Assembly (NCBI GenBank): GCA_002633025.1
Contig: NMRB01000930.1
Location: 46,626 to 110,625 of the forward strand
Source: Notospermus geniculatus
Taxonomy: Eukaryota > Nemertea > Pilidiophora > Heteronemertea > Lineidae
Reading direction: 5' to 3'
Length of the DNA stretch: 64,000 bases
The position numbers and the translations under genes are program-made. Below, piece by piece: positions 32,601 to 45,541 of the stretch (the first letter of the stretch is position 1; each line of letters begins with the position of its first letter). The notes beneath the pieces are model-generated. The model saw only the letters and a list, made by a program, of their open reading frames with translations, did no database searches and was not told the DNA's origin.

Positions 32601-34642
32601 ACGAGAGGGGGCGTACCCCTCAGTGGATCCCTCGGATCTCGCCTGATTTGAGGATAGTGAATTAAAAGAGAACAACAACGCAGACATCGTCACTGACCGG
32701 AGCGAATGGGTAAGTGATAATCATTGAGAGCCATTTGCCTCCTTCGTGATGGGTTGTCGGCCATGAGAGATCACTTTTTAAAATTGATCTCATGGGCCCA
32801 AACCATCTGACGTTGAATCCATTCCTTCTTGAGTTCTTTGGGTGTATTTTATAATTTCGTATTCATTGCCATTTCTCACTTAGTTTTACGAGGACTATAG
32901 TCATTTTATGTTGGTACATGTAAGTTACAGGGCACTGGTCTCGCTCCTCTACCTGACTCTCGCACACAAAGTGTGTGAGTACATGTTGATGTGGAGAAGC
33001 GAAGTAACCCCCACTGTCGGAGGATGGTAAGATATCTCAGTTCTGCCTGAAGGCTCGAAATGTCGGCAATACCGTACTGTCTTTGTTTCAGGGAGAAAAT
33101 ACAGAATGTTGATTATACAGTTACAGTGGATGGTCGGGACCCTAATCCTCTCTTCATCAATCACCCGACCTCTGATATGTACAAAGCAAAGCTCAAACTC
33201 GAGGGTCTCACACTGTCTACCGGAACCCCTGTATATACCAACAAGCTTTCAATCAGTTGCAAAACAAAGAAGGTCGTGAAGGCTGAATTCGTGTCCGTCA
33301 TGCAGAAGGCTTTCCTGGCGGTGAATCCAGGCCTGGGTGAGGCGGTCATCAAGGTGGAAGTGCAGAACATCGAATCACAAACGTAAGTTTTAGTTGGTAA
33401 CTATAGTGTGGCAACAGGCGGCCGTTGAAGGCGGGGGTCTGGTGATTTTGAAATTTAAATGCTCTGAGATGTGATCTCTGGCGAAACCTCACGAAAAAGT
33501 CGTTGGAAGACGAGAGGGGGCGTACCCCTCAGTGGATCCCTCGGATCTCGCCTGATTTGAGGATAGTGAATTAAATCTCGGTTTGTGGGACGTCACATAC
33601 CAGGGATAACGAATCCATGAAAAACGGCAGGAGTTAAAGCTACAGCTGTTTTTAGCGAGAAAATAAATCGTGATTGATGATGTTGAAAATTTCAGGGCAG
33701 AAAACTTCCTAGTTACGTACATCTTGAGTAGGACTGACGGTCGTGATGTCGCAGATCTGACGCTTCCCACGTACGAGCAAGCAGGCGAACACACGAGCAA
33801 GATGCAGAGCTGCCTTTTCCCCACCGCCAAGCCTATCAAAAGTGGTGTAAATATACATCTATTTAATTCAGAAGAAATTAGAGTCAGTGGTCGATTCGGG
33901 TGCATACGACAAGTCTTATCTAATTATTTGAAGAAATTGACGCAAGTTAGGCCTACTTTTTATCAATCGAACATAATACCGACTAAAACTGGTACACCTG
34001 TATCTCCCTTGTTGGCAAACTGTGCTATCACTGCGTCTCTTTTTCCAGATGCCCTTTCAAACAGTAATGGCGATAGGACTTGCTGGAGGCGTATTTTTCA
34101 TCATAATTACTGGCCTGGTAATCGCTGTTTTAGTGATTAGGTAAGCATTACTCGTTCGAAAAGTAAAACTCTCAAACATATGTCAGTTCACAACATGATC
34201 ATGGCTTTTTAACGTCCTTGCGTAGCAAACTGATCGAAAGCCTTGGACTGGCCAAATAGGAATTTCTCTTTTCAGAAGGAAGCGTAACAAGGCGAAAGCT
34301 CAAGCAAAAACTACTATTATGGACCGTTACGTGTTCGACGGTGACGTTGATAAACCTCGTCGCTATAGCAAGACATACAAGAGTCGATTGGACCGTCTTG
34401 TCGAACTTGACGATGACTTCAATGAGCCGCAGAAAAATGAGAGTGGGCATGTCGAAGTTGAAGAGTCCGATGAGCCACAAAAAAATGACAGTCGCCGTGT
34501 CGAAATTAAAGAATCACAAAAAGGCGAAAATCGCCGAATCAGATTTAGTGAAGCGTTCCCTGAGCCGCGAGAATATGAAACTCGCCATGTTGAACTTGAG
34601 GAATTCAATGAGCCACAAAAATATGAAATCAAAATTGTATAG
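12474..34642 (+). CDS. Giant Notch-ligand-like receptor with ~21 novel modules
   Basis: One multi-exon gene assembled from splice signals and phase, more than 3,200 codons. Order: signal peptide, MNNL/C2-like N-terminus, DSL domain, a 111-residue exon, EGF-like repeats with a second DSL domain, about 21 copies of an unrecognised module, one transmembrane helix, and a ~120-residue cytoplasmic tail. The N-terminal order (MNNL, DSL, EGF, single TM) is that of Delta/Jagged-type Notch ligands, so I infer a cell-surface protein that may bind Notch or another receptor in trans; that function is not shown. The module array has no counterpart in any Notch ligand I know. Phase is continuous throughout except at the N gap 15185-15446, where at least one exon is missing (phase 1 out, phase 2 in), and at 31528-31626, where one base appears lacking. 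Sub-blocks are listed separately. A split into two adjacent genes at the gap is the main alternative. Confidence 0.75.
14792..15124 (+). other. Unique 111-residue exon after DSL domain 1
   Basis: Acceptor ttttcag-like (tgcatttcag/gaattgg) and donor gctt/gtaatt; 333 nt, enters and leaves in phase 1. Alternating hydrophobic residues (ELVVDISKIKWSATLATLSG) suggest beta strands. There are two Cys, one near each end. I do not recognise it; it could be another C2-like fold or an ancestor of the downstream modules. The donor choice is uncertain because a stop follows soon after in the sequence and the N gap begins 60 bp later. Confidence 0.5.
15185..15446. other. Assembly gap (262 N)
   Basis: Run of N inside the receptor gene. 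The exon phases on its two sides do not match, so at least one exon (probably completing the first EGF repeat) is missing here or lies unrecognised between 15447 and 16029. Confidence 0.99.
15447..15905. repeat. GC-rich CCGTG/ACGTAA-rich insertion beside the gap
   Basis: Composition differs sharply from the flanks: many gaacgt, ccgtag and ccgtg words and the phrase cgggccgggaggg and its partner cccacggcccg. Looks like a dispersed repeat that broke the assembly. No convincing exon. Confidence 0.4.
16030..17390 (+). other. EGF-repeat exon with DSL domain 2
   Basis: One 1,361-nt exon (acceptor ctttag/cttcag, donor ccga/gtgagt, phase 2 in, 1 out). It starts with the tail of an EGF repeat (GTNCEI), then one full EGF, then DSL domain 2. 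That DSL has spacing C-x8-C-x3-C-x11-C-x7-C-x10-C, with GHYKC and ECLP as in Delta, plus the same extra Cys as DSL 1. An atypical Cys-rich repeat follows, then seven EGF repeats. Three of these are near-identical (CAVKPCKNSG..), and two others are similar to each other (CSTTSCKNKG, CSLTSCKNGG), so they arose by internal duplication. Several carry the O-fucose site C-x4-(S/T)-C (for example CKNGGTC, CKNSGTC, CQNSGTC). I see no calcium-binding signature. After the last EGF the exon ends with a non-EGF stretch (FQQSLLSLCKDKLP) that resembles the C-terminal helix of the downstream module. Confidence 0.85.
17527..21522 (+). repeat. Module array part 1: modules 1-5 (coding)
   Basis: Short/long exon pairs: 17527-17596 + 17853-18121; 18348-18402 + 18703-18980; 19259-19325 + 19754-20007; 20295-20367 + 20572-20846; 21076-21145 + 21251-21522. 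Short exons enter in phase 1 and leave in phase 2; long exons do the reverse, so each pair is a symmetric 1-1 cassette. Pair lengths are 339, 333, 321, 348 and 342 nt, all multiples of three. The short exon codes one strand (I-x-I-x-V type) ending near SSG. The long exon codes Y/F-rich strands, a helix, another strand with Y-x-x-x-L-x-V, and a final helix ending in L-K-x-A-W/Y. Sequences are strongly diverged between modules, so this part of the array is old. Confidence 0.75.
21560..25479 (+). repeat. Module block 6-11, first copy of a segmental duplication
   Basis: Exon pairs: 21672-21723 + 21939-22222; 22348-22414 + 22527-22786; 22975-23059 + 23181-23458; 23656-23713 + 23991-24271; 24397-24454 + 24564-24823; 25001-25055 + 25203-25444. 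Cassette lengths 336, 327, 363, 339, 318, 297 nt. Exons and introns together are repeated at 26280-30597 at very high identity, starting at the phrase tgtagcccataggct and ending at cttcattcttga. The third short exon is unusual in carrying two Cys (NCDQKC). Confidence 0.85.
25480..26279. mobile_element. GGTTCTTT/AAGAACC element at the duplication junction (copy 2)
   Basis: Between the two module blocks lies about 0.2 kb of unique sequence, then a ~590-bp tract (about 25690-26277) of alternating ggttcttt and aagaaccc words. The tract ends tttttgctaagagtg, the same end as the element at 1.6-2.2 kb. Copy 2 of the module block begins immediately after it. Some frames through it are open only because the words are in-frame repeats; not coding. 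Confidence 0.7.
26280..30597 (+). repeat. Module block 12-17, second copy of the segmental duplication
   Basis: Exon pairs: 26401-26452 + 26671-26954; 27236-27302 + 27419-27684; 28086-28170 + 28292-28569; 28752-28809 + 29083-29363; 29495-29552 + 29662-29921; 30116-30170 + 30321-30562. Cassette lengths equal those of block 6-11 except the second, which is 6 nt longer (an extra tacatg, giving VVYMYMER for VVYMEK). Differences are mostly in introns: an N gap (27020-27114), a ~230-bp insertion (about 27755-27985) and small indels. A 9-nt repeat doubles the first acceptor (ttttcagctttttcag). All splice sites are kept, though one acceptor changes from gcag to gtag at 27235. Confidence 0.85.
27020..27114. 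other. Assembly gap (95 N) with flanking poly-C debris
   Basis: Run of N in an intron of the second module block, followed by 56 bp (27115-27170, with a run of 14-15 C) absent from the first copy. Probably low-quality read ends around the gap. Confidence 0.95.
31585..33400. repeat. Tandem duplication covering a fused module exon
   Basis: The segment from agagaacaacaacgcagac (31585) to about 32516 recurs at about 32667-33400. Copy 2 lacks the acceptor and first half of the short exon, so it adds only the fused long+short exon. The foldback elements found in copy 1 (31845-32081) are absent from copy 2. Confidence 0.8.
31949..32081. mobile_element. Foldback MITE, GGGCCGTATGCACC family (left-truncated)
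   Basis: Reverse-orientation relative of 9602-9747, from caacgaagattatc to gcatacggccc. It is flanked by AAAG on both sides. The paralogous site in the tandem copy (cacacaaagtgtgtgag, about 32957-32973) is empty. Just upstream (31848-31935) is another partial foldback beginning gggccgtattcata. Confidence 0.75.
34049..34642 (+). other. Transmembrane exon and cytoplasmic tail of the receptor
   Basis: Exon 34049-34140 (phase 0 in, 2 out) codes a single helix: VMAIGLAGG then VFFIIITGLVIAVLVI, followed at the next exon (34276-34642) by the stop-transfer RRKRNK. The tail of about 120 residues is hydrophilic and built from imperfect repeats with the pattern E-P-x-x-x-E-x-R-H-V-E-x-E-E (NEPQKNESGHVEVEE, DEPQKNDSRRVEIKE, PEPREYETRHVELEE, NEPQKYEIKIV). 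It ends in stop TAG at 34640-34642. The last residues KIV are a weak fit to a C-terminal PDZ-binding motif. No kinase domain, ITAM or NPxY motif is apparent. Confidence 0.8.
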
Positions 34643-34907
34643 TTCAGCTTTCTTTTAATCGATGTACCTGAAAGTGCCAAAAAATGTACCTCCGTCCTTT
34701 GTTTTACTGTATTTGCTGATCGTCACTCTTAGATCTGTGATGTACATAAATGTACATGTACATAGGCCTAGATGTCATAAATAGCCGAGCGTTATGTAAT
34801 GTTACTGTATATACATAAATGACATCACACAATTCGCCCCCTGGCTTGTTCCTTACTGTACATGTACTTGCGGTACGGAAAATAGCAGTCAGCATTTTCA
34901 CACACAG

Positions 34908-35053
34908 CGATTTCCAAACTACCTCATCCGAATTTGATGAAGCAAAAAGCAAAATAGGCCTAAAATAGTTTATTTGTGCGCGATTTCCAAACTACCTCAT
35001 CCGAATTTGATGAAGCAAAAAGCAAAATAGGCCTAAAATAGTTTATTTGTGCG
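34908..35053. repeat. 73-bp perfect tandem duplication
   Basis: cgatttccaaactacctc.. to ..gtttatttgtg repeats exactly with a 73-bp period (starts 34908 and 34981). It directly precedes the ~635-bp array. Confidence 0.9.
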
Positions 35054-35092
35054 TTCTATATACACTTCAGTAATAATCTGTGTCGTTATTTA

Positions 35093-37941
35093 CAGTGCCA
35101 GTTACGCTACAGTATCACTGGAGCGATTCCAAAGGGGCTTTTGTGCCAAACCAAGATGCTGTCAATTTGATTATGACGGCAAAAATATCCAAACATTGGC
35201 TATTTCAAGATTTAGCAAGTAGCGTGGCCAACATAGACAGTGATGGCTTCCATTTTACCATCAACCAGACTTTCTCCGTGAATCAACAAATAACAGGCCC
35301 TCCCGCTGAATTAAAAGGGGGTAACTGAAAATGTTCATTCTGTTGAAGACGTCTGTCCTCTCTCTTCCATATAGTGGAGTCAATCTGAAAATCGCCCAAA
35401 TGACGCTGGTTGAAGCATAATCTTTGAAATCCAATTCCCATCGCATTTCCTATACCCACGNGCCAGTTACGCTACAGTATCACTGGAGCGATTCCAAAGG
35501 GGCTTTTGTGCCAAACCAAGATGCTGTCAATTTGATTATGACGGCAAAAAGATCCAAACATTGGCTATTTCAAGATTTCAAGATTTAGCAAGTAGCGTGG
35601 CCAAGATAGACAGTGATGGCTTCCATTTTACCATCAACCAGACTTTCTCCGTAAATCAACAAATAACAGGCCATCCCGCTGAATTAAAAGGTGGTAACTG
35701 AAAATGTCATTCTGTTGAAGACGTCTGTCTCTCTCTTATGTAGCGGAGTCAATCTGAAAATCGCCCAAATTACGCTGGTTGAAGCATAAACTTTGATATC
35801 CAATTCCCAGCGCATTTCCTATACCCACGTGCAAAGATGTAAACATAAACAAACGTTCTCATTGGTTGAAATGATCGTCAGTACTCGGAACCACGATTAC
35901 GGCCGATAAAAGATGAAATTCTAGGCAATGGCAGTGAGAATATTTCCTATTTTGCTCGGAATCATTCGGGACAGATCGGCAATTCCGAGTGATAATGATA
36001 TGTAGAGGGGTCAAGAGGTCGGCGTGGCATAAAACGGAAACCTGAATTTCATTCTGTTATATGGAACGACTTTAGCAGAGCATTTATTTACAGTGCCAGT
36101 TACGCTACAGAATCACTGGAGCGATTCCAAAGGGGCTTTTGTGCCAAACCAAGATGCTGTCAATTTGATTATGACGGCAAAAAGATCCAAACATTGGCTA
36201 TTTCAAGATTTAGCAAGTAGCGTGGCCACATAGACAGTGATGGCTTCCATTTTACCATCAACCAGACTTTCTCCGTAAATCAACAAATAACAGGCCCTCC
36301 CGCTGAATTAAAAGGTGGTAACTGAAAATGTTCATTCTGTTAGTGAAGACGTCTGTCTCTCTCTTCCATATAGCGGACTCAATCTGAAAATCGCCCAAAT
36401 TACTACGCTGGTTGAAGCATAAACTTTGATATCCAATTCCCAGCGCATTTCCTATATACCCACGTGCAAAGATGTAAACATAAACAAACATTCCCATTGG
36501 TTGAAATGATCGTCAGTACTCGGAACCACGATTACGGCCGATAAAAGATGACGTAATTCTAGTCAATGGCAGTGAGAATATTTCCTATTTTGCTCGGAAT
36601 CATTCGGGACAGATCGGCAATTCCGAGTGGTAATGATATGCAGAGGGGGTCAAGAGGTCGGCGTGGCATAAAACGGAAACCTGAATTTCATTCTGTTATA
36701 TGGAAAGACTTTAGCAGAGCATTTATTTGCAGTGCCAGTTACGCTACAGTATCACTGGAGCGATTCCAAAGGGGCTTTTGTGCCAAACCAAGATGCTGTC
36801 AATTTGATTATGACGGCAAAAAGATCCAAACATTGGCTATTTCAAGATTTAGCAAGTAGCGTGGCCAACAAGTAGCGTGTTCGGAAAGCTTCCTCGGGGA
36901 GGCTCGGGGAAGCGGGAGAGCGTTCGGTAAGGTATTTGGCAGGCTGCCAAGGCTTCCTCGAGCCTGGCCGAAGTGAGCGACTCGCCGAGTCGCTCACTTG
37001 GGGAAACTCCCGGCATGCATTTCGTTTTCTTTCCAATCCGACATGCTGATTGGCTAAACGTGGAACATTTCACGCCTGCAACCCACAGTAGTACCTTTCC
37101 CCGAGGAAGGGCAAATATCGTTCGGAAATTCGCCTTTACTGGGCATGCTCACATTCCCCGAAGCTCGGGGAAGAAATTTCCTCGGGGAAGCTTTCCGAAC
37201 ACGGCCATAGACAGTGATGGCTTCCATTTTACCATCAACCAGGCTTTCTCCGTCAACAAATAACAGGCCCTCCCGCTGAATTAAAAGGTGGTAACTGAAA
37301 ATGTTCATTCTGTTGAAGACGTCTGTCCTCTCTCTTCCATATAGTGGAGTCAATCTGAAAATCGCCCAAATTACTACGCTGGTTGAAGCATAAACTTTGA
37401 TATCCAATTCCCAGCGCATTTCCTATACCCACGTGCAAAGATGTAAACATAAACAAACGTTCCCATTGGTTGAAATGATCGTCAGTACTCGGAACCACGA
37501 TTACGGCCGATAAAAGATGACGTAATTCTAGGCAATGGCAGTGATAATATTTCCTATTTTGCTCGGAATGATTCGGGACAGATCGGCAATTCCGAGTGAT
37601 AATGATATGCAGAGGGGGTCAAGAGGTCGGCGTGGCATAAAACGGAAACCTGAATTTCATTCTGTTATATGGAACGACTTTAGCAGAGCATTTATTTGCA
37701 GTGCCAGTTACGCTACAGTATCACTGGAGCGATTCCAAAGGGGCTTTTGTGCCAAACCAAGACGCTGTCAATTTGATTATCTGATTATGACGGCAAAAAG
37801 CCTATGGATTCATGAACTAGATTGGTTCCCCTCCCTGCCGCTCCATTCTCGTAACGCTACTGTCCGTTCGGTAACCTGACATTCTATCAAGTGGTTCGAG
37901 TTACCACCCCACTCCATGCAGGTTAATCAGAAAGTCGCAGG
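35093..37941 (+). repeat. ~635-bp tandem array with exon-like segments
   Basis: Units begin cagtgccagttacgctaca at 35093 (shortened unit), about 35460 (just after an ambiguous base at 35461), 36091, 36730 and 37699; full spacing is 630-640 bp. Each unit starts with an acceptor-like tttacag or tttgcag followed by a ~60-codon open stretch (VTLQYHWSDSKGAF.., ..DGFHFTINQTFSVNQQ). Its Y-x-W, helix and F-x-F-T-I-x-x-x-F pattern resembles the long exon of the receptor's module. The last unit differs after its middle and ends with an exon-like HSIKWFELPPHSMQVNQKVA before gcag/gttagt (37941). Most units carry stops or frameshifts. I read this as amplified remnants of a module exon, not a functional gene. 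Confidence 0.65.
36877..37203. mobile_element. MITE inserted in the 635-bp array
   Basis: Ends gtgttcggaaagcttcctcg and its complement (..ggggaagctttccgaacac at 37203), about 327 bp. It interrupts the fourth array unit between ..gcgtggccaaca and atagacagtg, which are contiguous in the other units. The target duplication is imperfect (extra agtagc on the left, ggcc on the right). The interior repeats the words gaggaag and ctcgggg. Confidence 0.85.
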
Positions 37942-38175
37942 TTAGTTTCGTATTTAATAAAAATATATTAATTCGACTATTTTCCCCACGTATATCAATC
38001 CTATAGCGACAGACCATCATTTTCCGATTTATGAAGGTCACCTGTATGTATCTGAGATGAATTATTTTTGCGATTATAGCCTGGTGATGTAGATGTCTAG
38101 TGGTTCGTTCTTCACCCTGGAAATGTCGATCATGGTGTGAGCAGGTGAGTGGAGTGGAACAAGGTTAAAAACAAG

Positions 38176-42096
<3,921 letters not shown>

Positions 42097-42897
42097 CACC
42101 GGTCACCTGGTAGGACGAGATCTTACCAAAATACCTGATGACTGTTTTGTGCTGTGTTACTGTTATCAAATCAAAGACTCTATTTACTCCGATTTTGGCA
42201 TTTACCATTTCAATTGTTGGTGATTATTGTTGCTATAGGGATAGAACTAGAAAAATATCGCTTCAGTGAGCGTGCTTCATTATATAGAGATGGGGTAAGC
42301 AGGACTGAGTGCGTAGTGTCTGCATCACTGACTGGATTCTGTGGGATGAGGATACAGGTGGTCCCATAGATATCCTGGAGAGAGCTTACGTGTAGTACAT
42401 GTATATACCTGTGGATGCCCTGATACCATGACATATTGGAATTGAGCCATGTAGGCCAAAATATTCTTGTCACTCATTTTTCATGGCACTAAACTGTGTA
42501 GTATCTGAGTTATTGACACTGATTCAGATTAGGGTGTCAGTGTGACAACAGGTACTAAACTTTTTTTATCTTCGCAAACCATTAAGTTTGACCTTAATAT
42601 TGATCTCAACACCCAACAATTTAATTGATTGTGTACATTATGCACTACCGGCACATCCCCTAAAGGGTTCTTCACCAGAATGAATTGAAAATGAAAAATG
42701 GGCAAACTGTAGCAAAACCATACCATACTGTCATGACTGTAGTGGAGGAATTCACTCTCAAGTTGTCTCCATTCCTTATCCTATCAATCTCCTGTAGCTA
42801 ACTAAATTCAGCTCAGTGCTTATCATCATCCCAGACATTCATCCAATGAATTCCCCTATTCAGTGTGTGCGGTTGTACTGAAGACATAAAAAAAGTT

Positions 42898-43115
42898 AAA
42901 GGGCCTCTAGAGGCAGCTTTTTAGTGCATATTGATATGATTACTAACACAGAATTGGTGGCATAAGGATCCAACTTGGGAATTATTTTTGAAGTAAAGTT
43001 GCATCACTGTCAATATTTGCTCCACAATTCATGAGCTCATGGTTACTAGCGCCACCTGTTGTATAGTTGCAGTACTGTTAGTAGCCCAATAGCAAGCTGC
43101 CTCTAGGGTCCCTTT
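42898..43115. mobile_element. MITE, AAAGGGCCTCTAGAGGCAGC ends
   Basis: The left end aaagggcctctagaggcagc is matched by the right end gctgcctctagggtcccttt. 218 bp, non-coding. Confidence 0.8.
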
Positions 43116-43627
43116 AACAGCAATGCAAAGACATCACATCAAAACGTCCTTGACGCAGTGCAACAGGGACAAAATGTCAAAGAAAGGTCCAACCGCTCAC
43201 AGTACCTCCCAGTAACGGTACCGGTAGTTTTACAGGTTCCTCACTTCTGATAATATTAACCTCATTCTATTTATCTATTCTCGCTATCAATCCATGAAGA
43301 AACAATTACCGCCGGTAATAATGCTCAATAGATAATATTTTTTTAAATTCTTAGTATCTCACTGTTGGCATGTGACAGACTTAAGGTTCTTTTTATTTCT
43401 TGCTTTGTTCGATTTTCTGGTAAGTCTGAGATTAAAGCCTGGGTTCACATAGTAGCATCTGACAAGTCTGACCCAAAAACCTGGTTCACATGAACGTGTG
43501 CATGTATAGCATCACATTGATTGACAGACAGGATGAAGTCACTGGCAACGATTAGGAGTGTCACTTGCAATTCAGTCTTTAGTTTGAACATTTCTATAAG
43601 GAATCAACTGAATTGTTGCGCCATCAT

Positions 43628-43820
43628 ATGTGACCCGTGCCAGCAAAATGAGTCGGAATGCGCCGGAAAGAAGACTCAACATGACACCAGAGAACAACTC
43701 TAGAAATTGACAGAGTCAAATTTCCTAATGGCCAGACAATACTGAAATCAACAATCCATTGGTGAACTTTGGGTCTTCTTCTCTGCCCATTCCAACTCAT
43801 TTTGCTGGCACGGGTCACAT
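43628..43820. mobile_element. MITE, ATGTGACCCGTGCCAGC ends
   Basis: The left arm atgtgacccgtgccagcaaa through gagtcggaatg pairs with the right arm cattccaactc through tttgctggcacgggtcacat. About 193 bp, non-coding. Confidence 0.85.
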
Positions 43821-44324
43821 GCGATGGTGTGACTTGCAGTAGAAGCCAATCAGTTGTTTTCCATAATCATGTTGGCAGTTACCGTACTGACAACGTATCA
43901 AAAGTCGAGGGGGGGAGTTGCTCTGTACTAGTAAGAGGGGCTCTTTATGGACACATTTACATGGTTATGTAAAATTCAGGTCACCACAAAGCAACTGGGG
44001 AAGCTGGTTGTGGTATTTTTGGACACGCCAGGTATCCACAGTCATGGGTTGTCAATTTGTATTTCTGCAGCTGTTCGTGTGGCCGCTGAGATGCAAAATC
44101 AATCCCAGCCCCAGCCATGCCAGCTGCCCTGAAGGTGTCTGGAAGGCCAACACTTGGATCGGTTGAGCTGCATGTTTTGGTTCTATGCCAACAGTCGTGA
44201 CCTGTGGGATGGTTTTTGGTGTGAGTAAACTGTACAGAATATTTCAATAATCACCTGATGGAATTTCCTGAAATTTCACCTGCATATGAAATGAAAGGAT
44301 TTTCTGTGTTTATAGTACAGATTT

Positions 44325-44560
44325 GGGATGGGGACACCTCTGGTGCCAGTTGACCCCTACACCGCCACAACCAATTGACCCCTTTGGATGGGGGCGCTGG
44401 TGGAACCAATTCATTCCTTAGGATGGGGACCCCATTGAACCAATTTACCCCTTTGGATGAGGGATACCGCTTGAACCAATTCATTCCCTAGGATGGGAAC
44501 ACCATGGATCCATTTGACCCCTTTGGATGGGGACACCATTGGGACCAATAGGAGCTGTCA
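44325..44560. repeat. ~33-bp minisatellite
   Basis: Six to seven imperfect units of the form ccaattgacccctttgga-tggggacaccattgga, alternating gacccctttgg and cattccctagg variants. A stray unit occurs at about 44715-44750. Non-coding. Confidence 0.8.
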
Positions 44561-45541
44561 GTCAGTTGATCAATAGGTGTCACTATGGTCCAATTCAGTG
44601 CCTAGCAGACCCATTCATGCTTGATTGAGCACCAATCAAGAGAATTTTCTTTTGTATTGGTCCGCTAGAACTTTGCTGCCATCTTTTGGCAATAAGTGCG
44701 GCTGACTGCTCCCGTTCATTCCCTGGGATGGGAACACCACTGGAACCAACTGACATCTAAGTGTGGGACGTGGCATTCCAGTGTAAGCATGTCGCCAGGG
44801 TCAACCTTGGTCGTGTCTGAAGAGCCCTGCTGTGACATAGGGTGGGTGGATGTCAATGGACTTATTTGGGAAATTCCAGTGGGGCAGATTTGTTGAGAGG
44901 GATGCAAGGGCTTGATGATGTCATCAGCCTTTTGGGGATTTGTTGGGGTGTGGGTTTGGTAATTTGACAATGATTATGGTTTTGACTTTTGTTACTGTTT
45001 TGTGTATATATGTGTACATAATGTAATTGAAATTTCTCTTTCTTTACCGCACGTATCATTTGAACTAATCAGTGGTGAAAATTAGTTATGTGATTATTAG
45101 TTAATCAAATTTGAGATTTTATTTTTTCAGATTCTAATACTGTGTAGAGGATGTAGTGATCGTTTCTGAAAAATGGCAATTGTGATGAAAATTTACTGTT
45201 TTGTGCTATTTTTTCGCAGGCTGTTATCATTGTGTACTTAACCATTGATTTCATGTCAGCTGTGTGCAATCGTCATTCTGATCATCATTTAATATTATGT
45301 ACTCATACTTTGTACGTGTTTTGCATAAAATTGTCCTTTTCGGTGCCTTCACATTTTTCTTTTGGTGTCGCCCTCTATAATTGACTTGTGAAGTACTTTC
45401 CTTGCTTCTGCCTGCTGTTGAAAGTTTACTTTGAAAATGACCTTATCAATCTATGCTCCAGTTGTAATTTTAATGCTTGCATCTCTCATTGCTAATAGGT
45501 GTAATTCTTCATATTCAGCTGCTAAAAGTAAAAGTTAAGGG

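Larger units (their letters stand above)
30749..33945 (+). repeat. Module array end: modules 18-21, with fused exons
   Basis: Module 18: 30749-30812 + 30971-31215 (309 nt). Then a short exon 31528-31626, which is 99 nt where phase requires one base more. A fused exon 32211-32501 codes a long part directly joined to the next short part without an intron (291 nt, phase 2 to 2). Its near-identical duplicate is 33092-33382. The last long exon is 33696-33945 (phase 2 in, 0 out, donor caa/gttagg). The fused exons show the helix-strand-helix-strand order in one piece (VDYTVTVDG.., YTNKLSINC, FVSALQKAF, AVIKVEVQKIE). Confidence 0.7.
42097..45541. other. CNNM 3' region and intergenic repeats
   Basis: The CNNM 3' UTR is presumably at the start; I could not fix a poly(A) site. 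Apart from the two MITEs and the minisatellite listed separately, nothing gene-like was recognised. Confidence 0.5.

Noticed and set aside
35093-37941. CRISPR-like or satellite array
   Set aside because: Units are ~635 bp with no short repeat/unique spacer alternation and the DNA is eukaryotic; it is a local tandem duplication.
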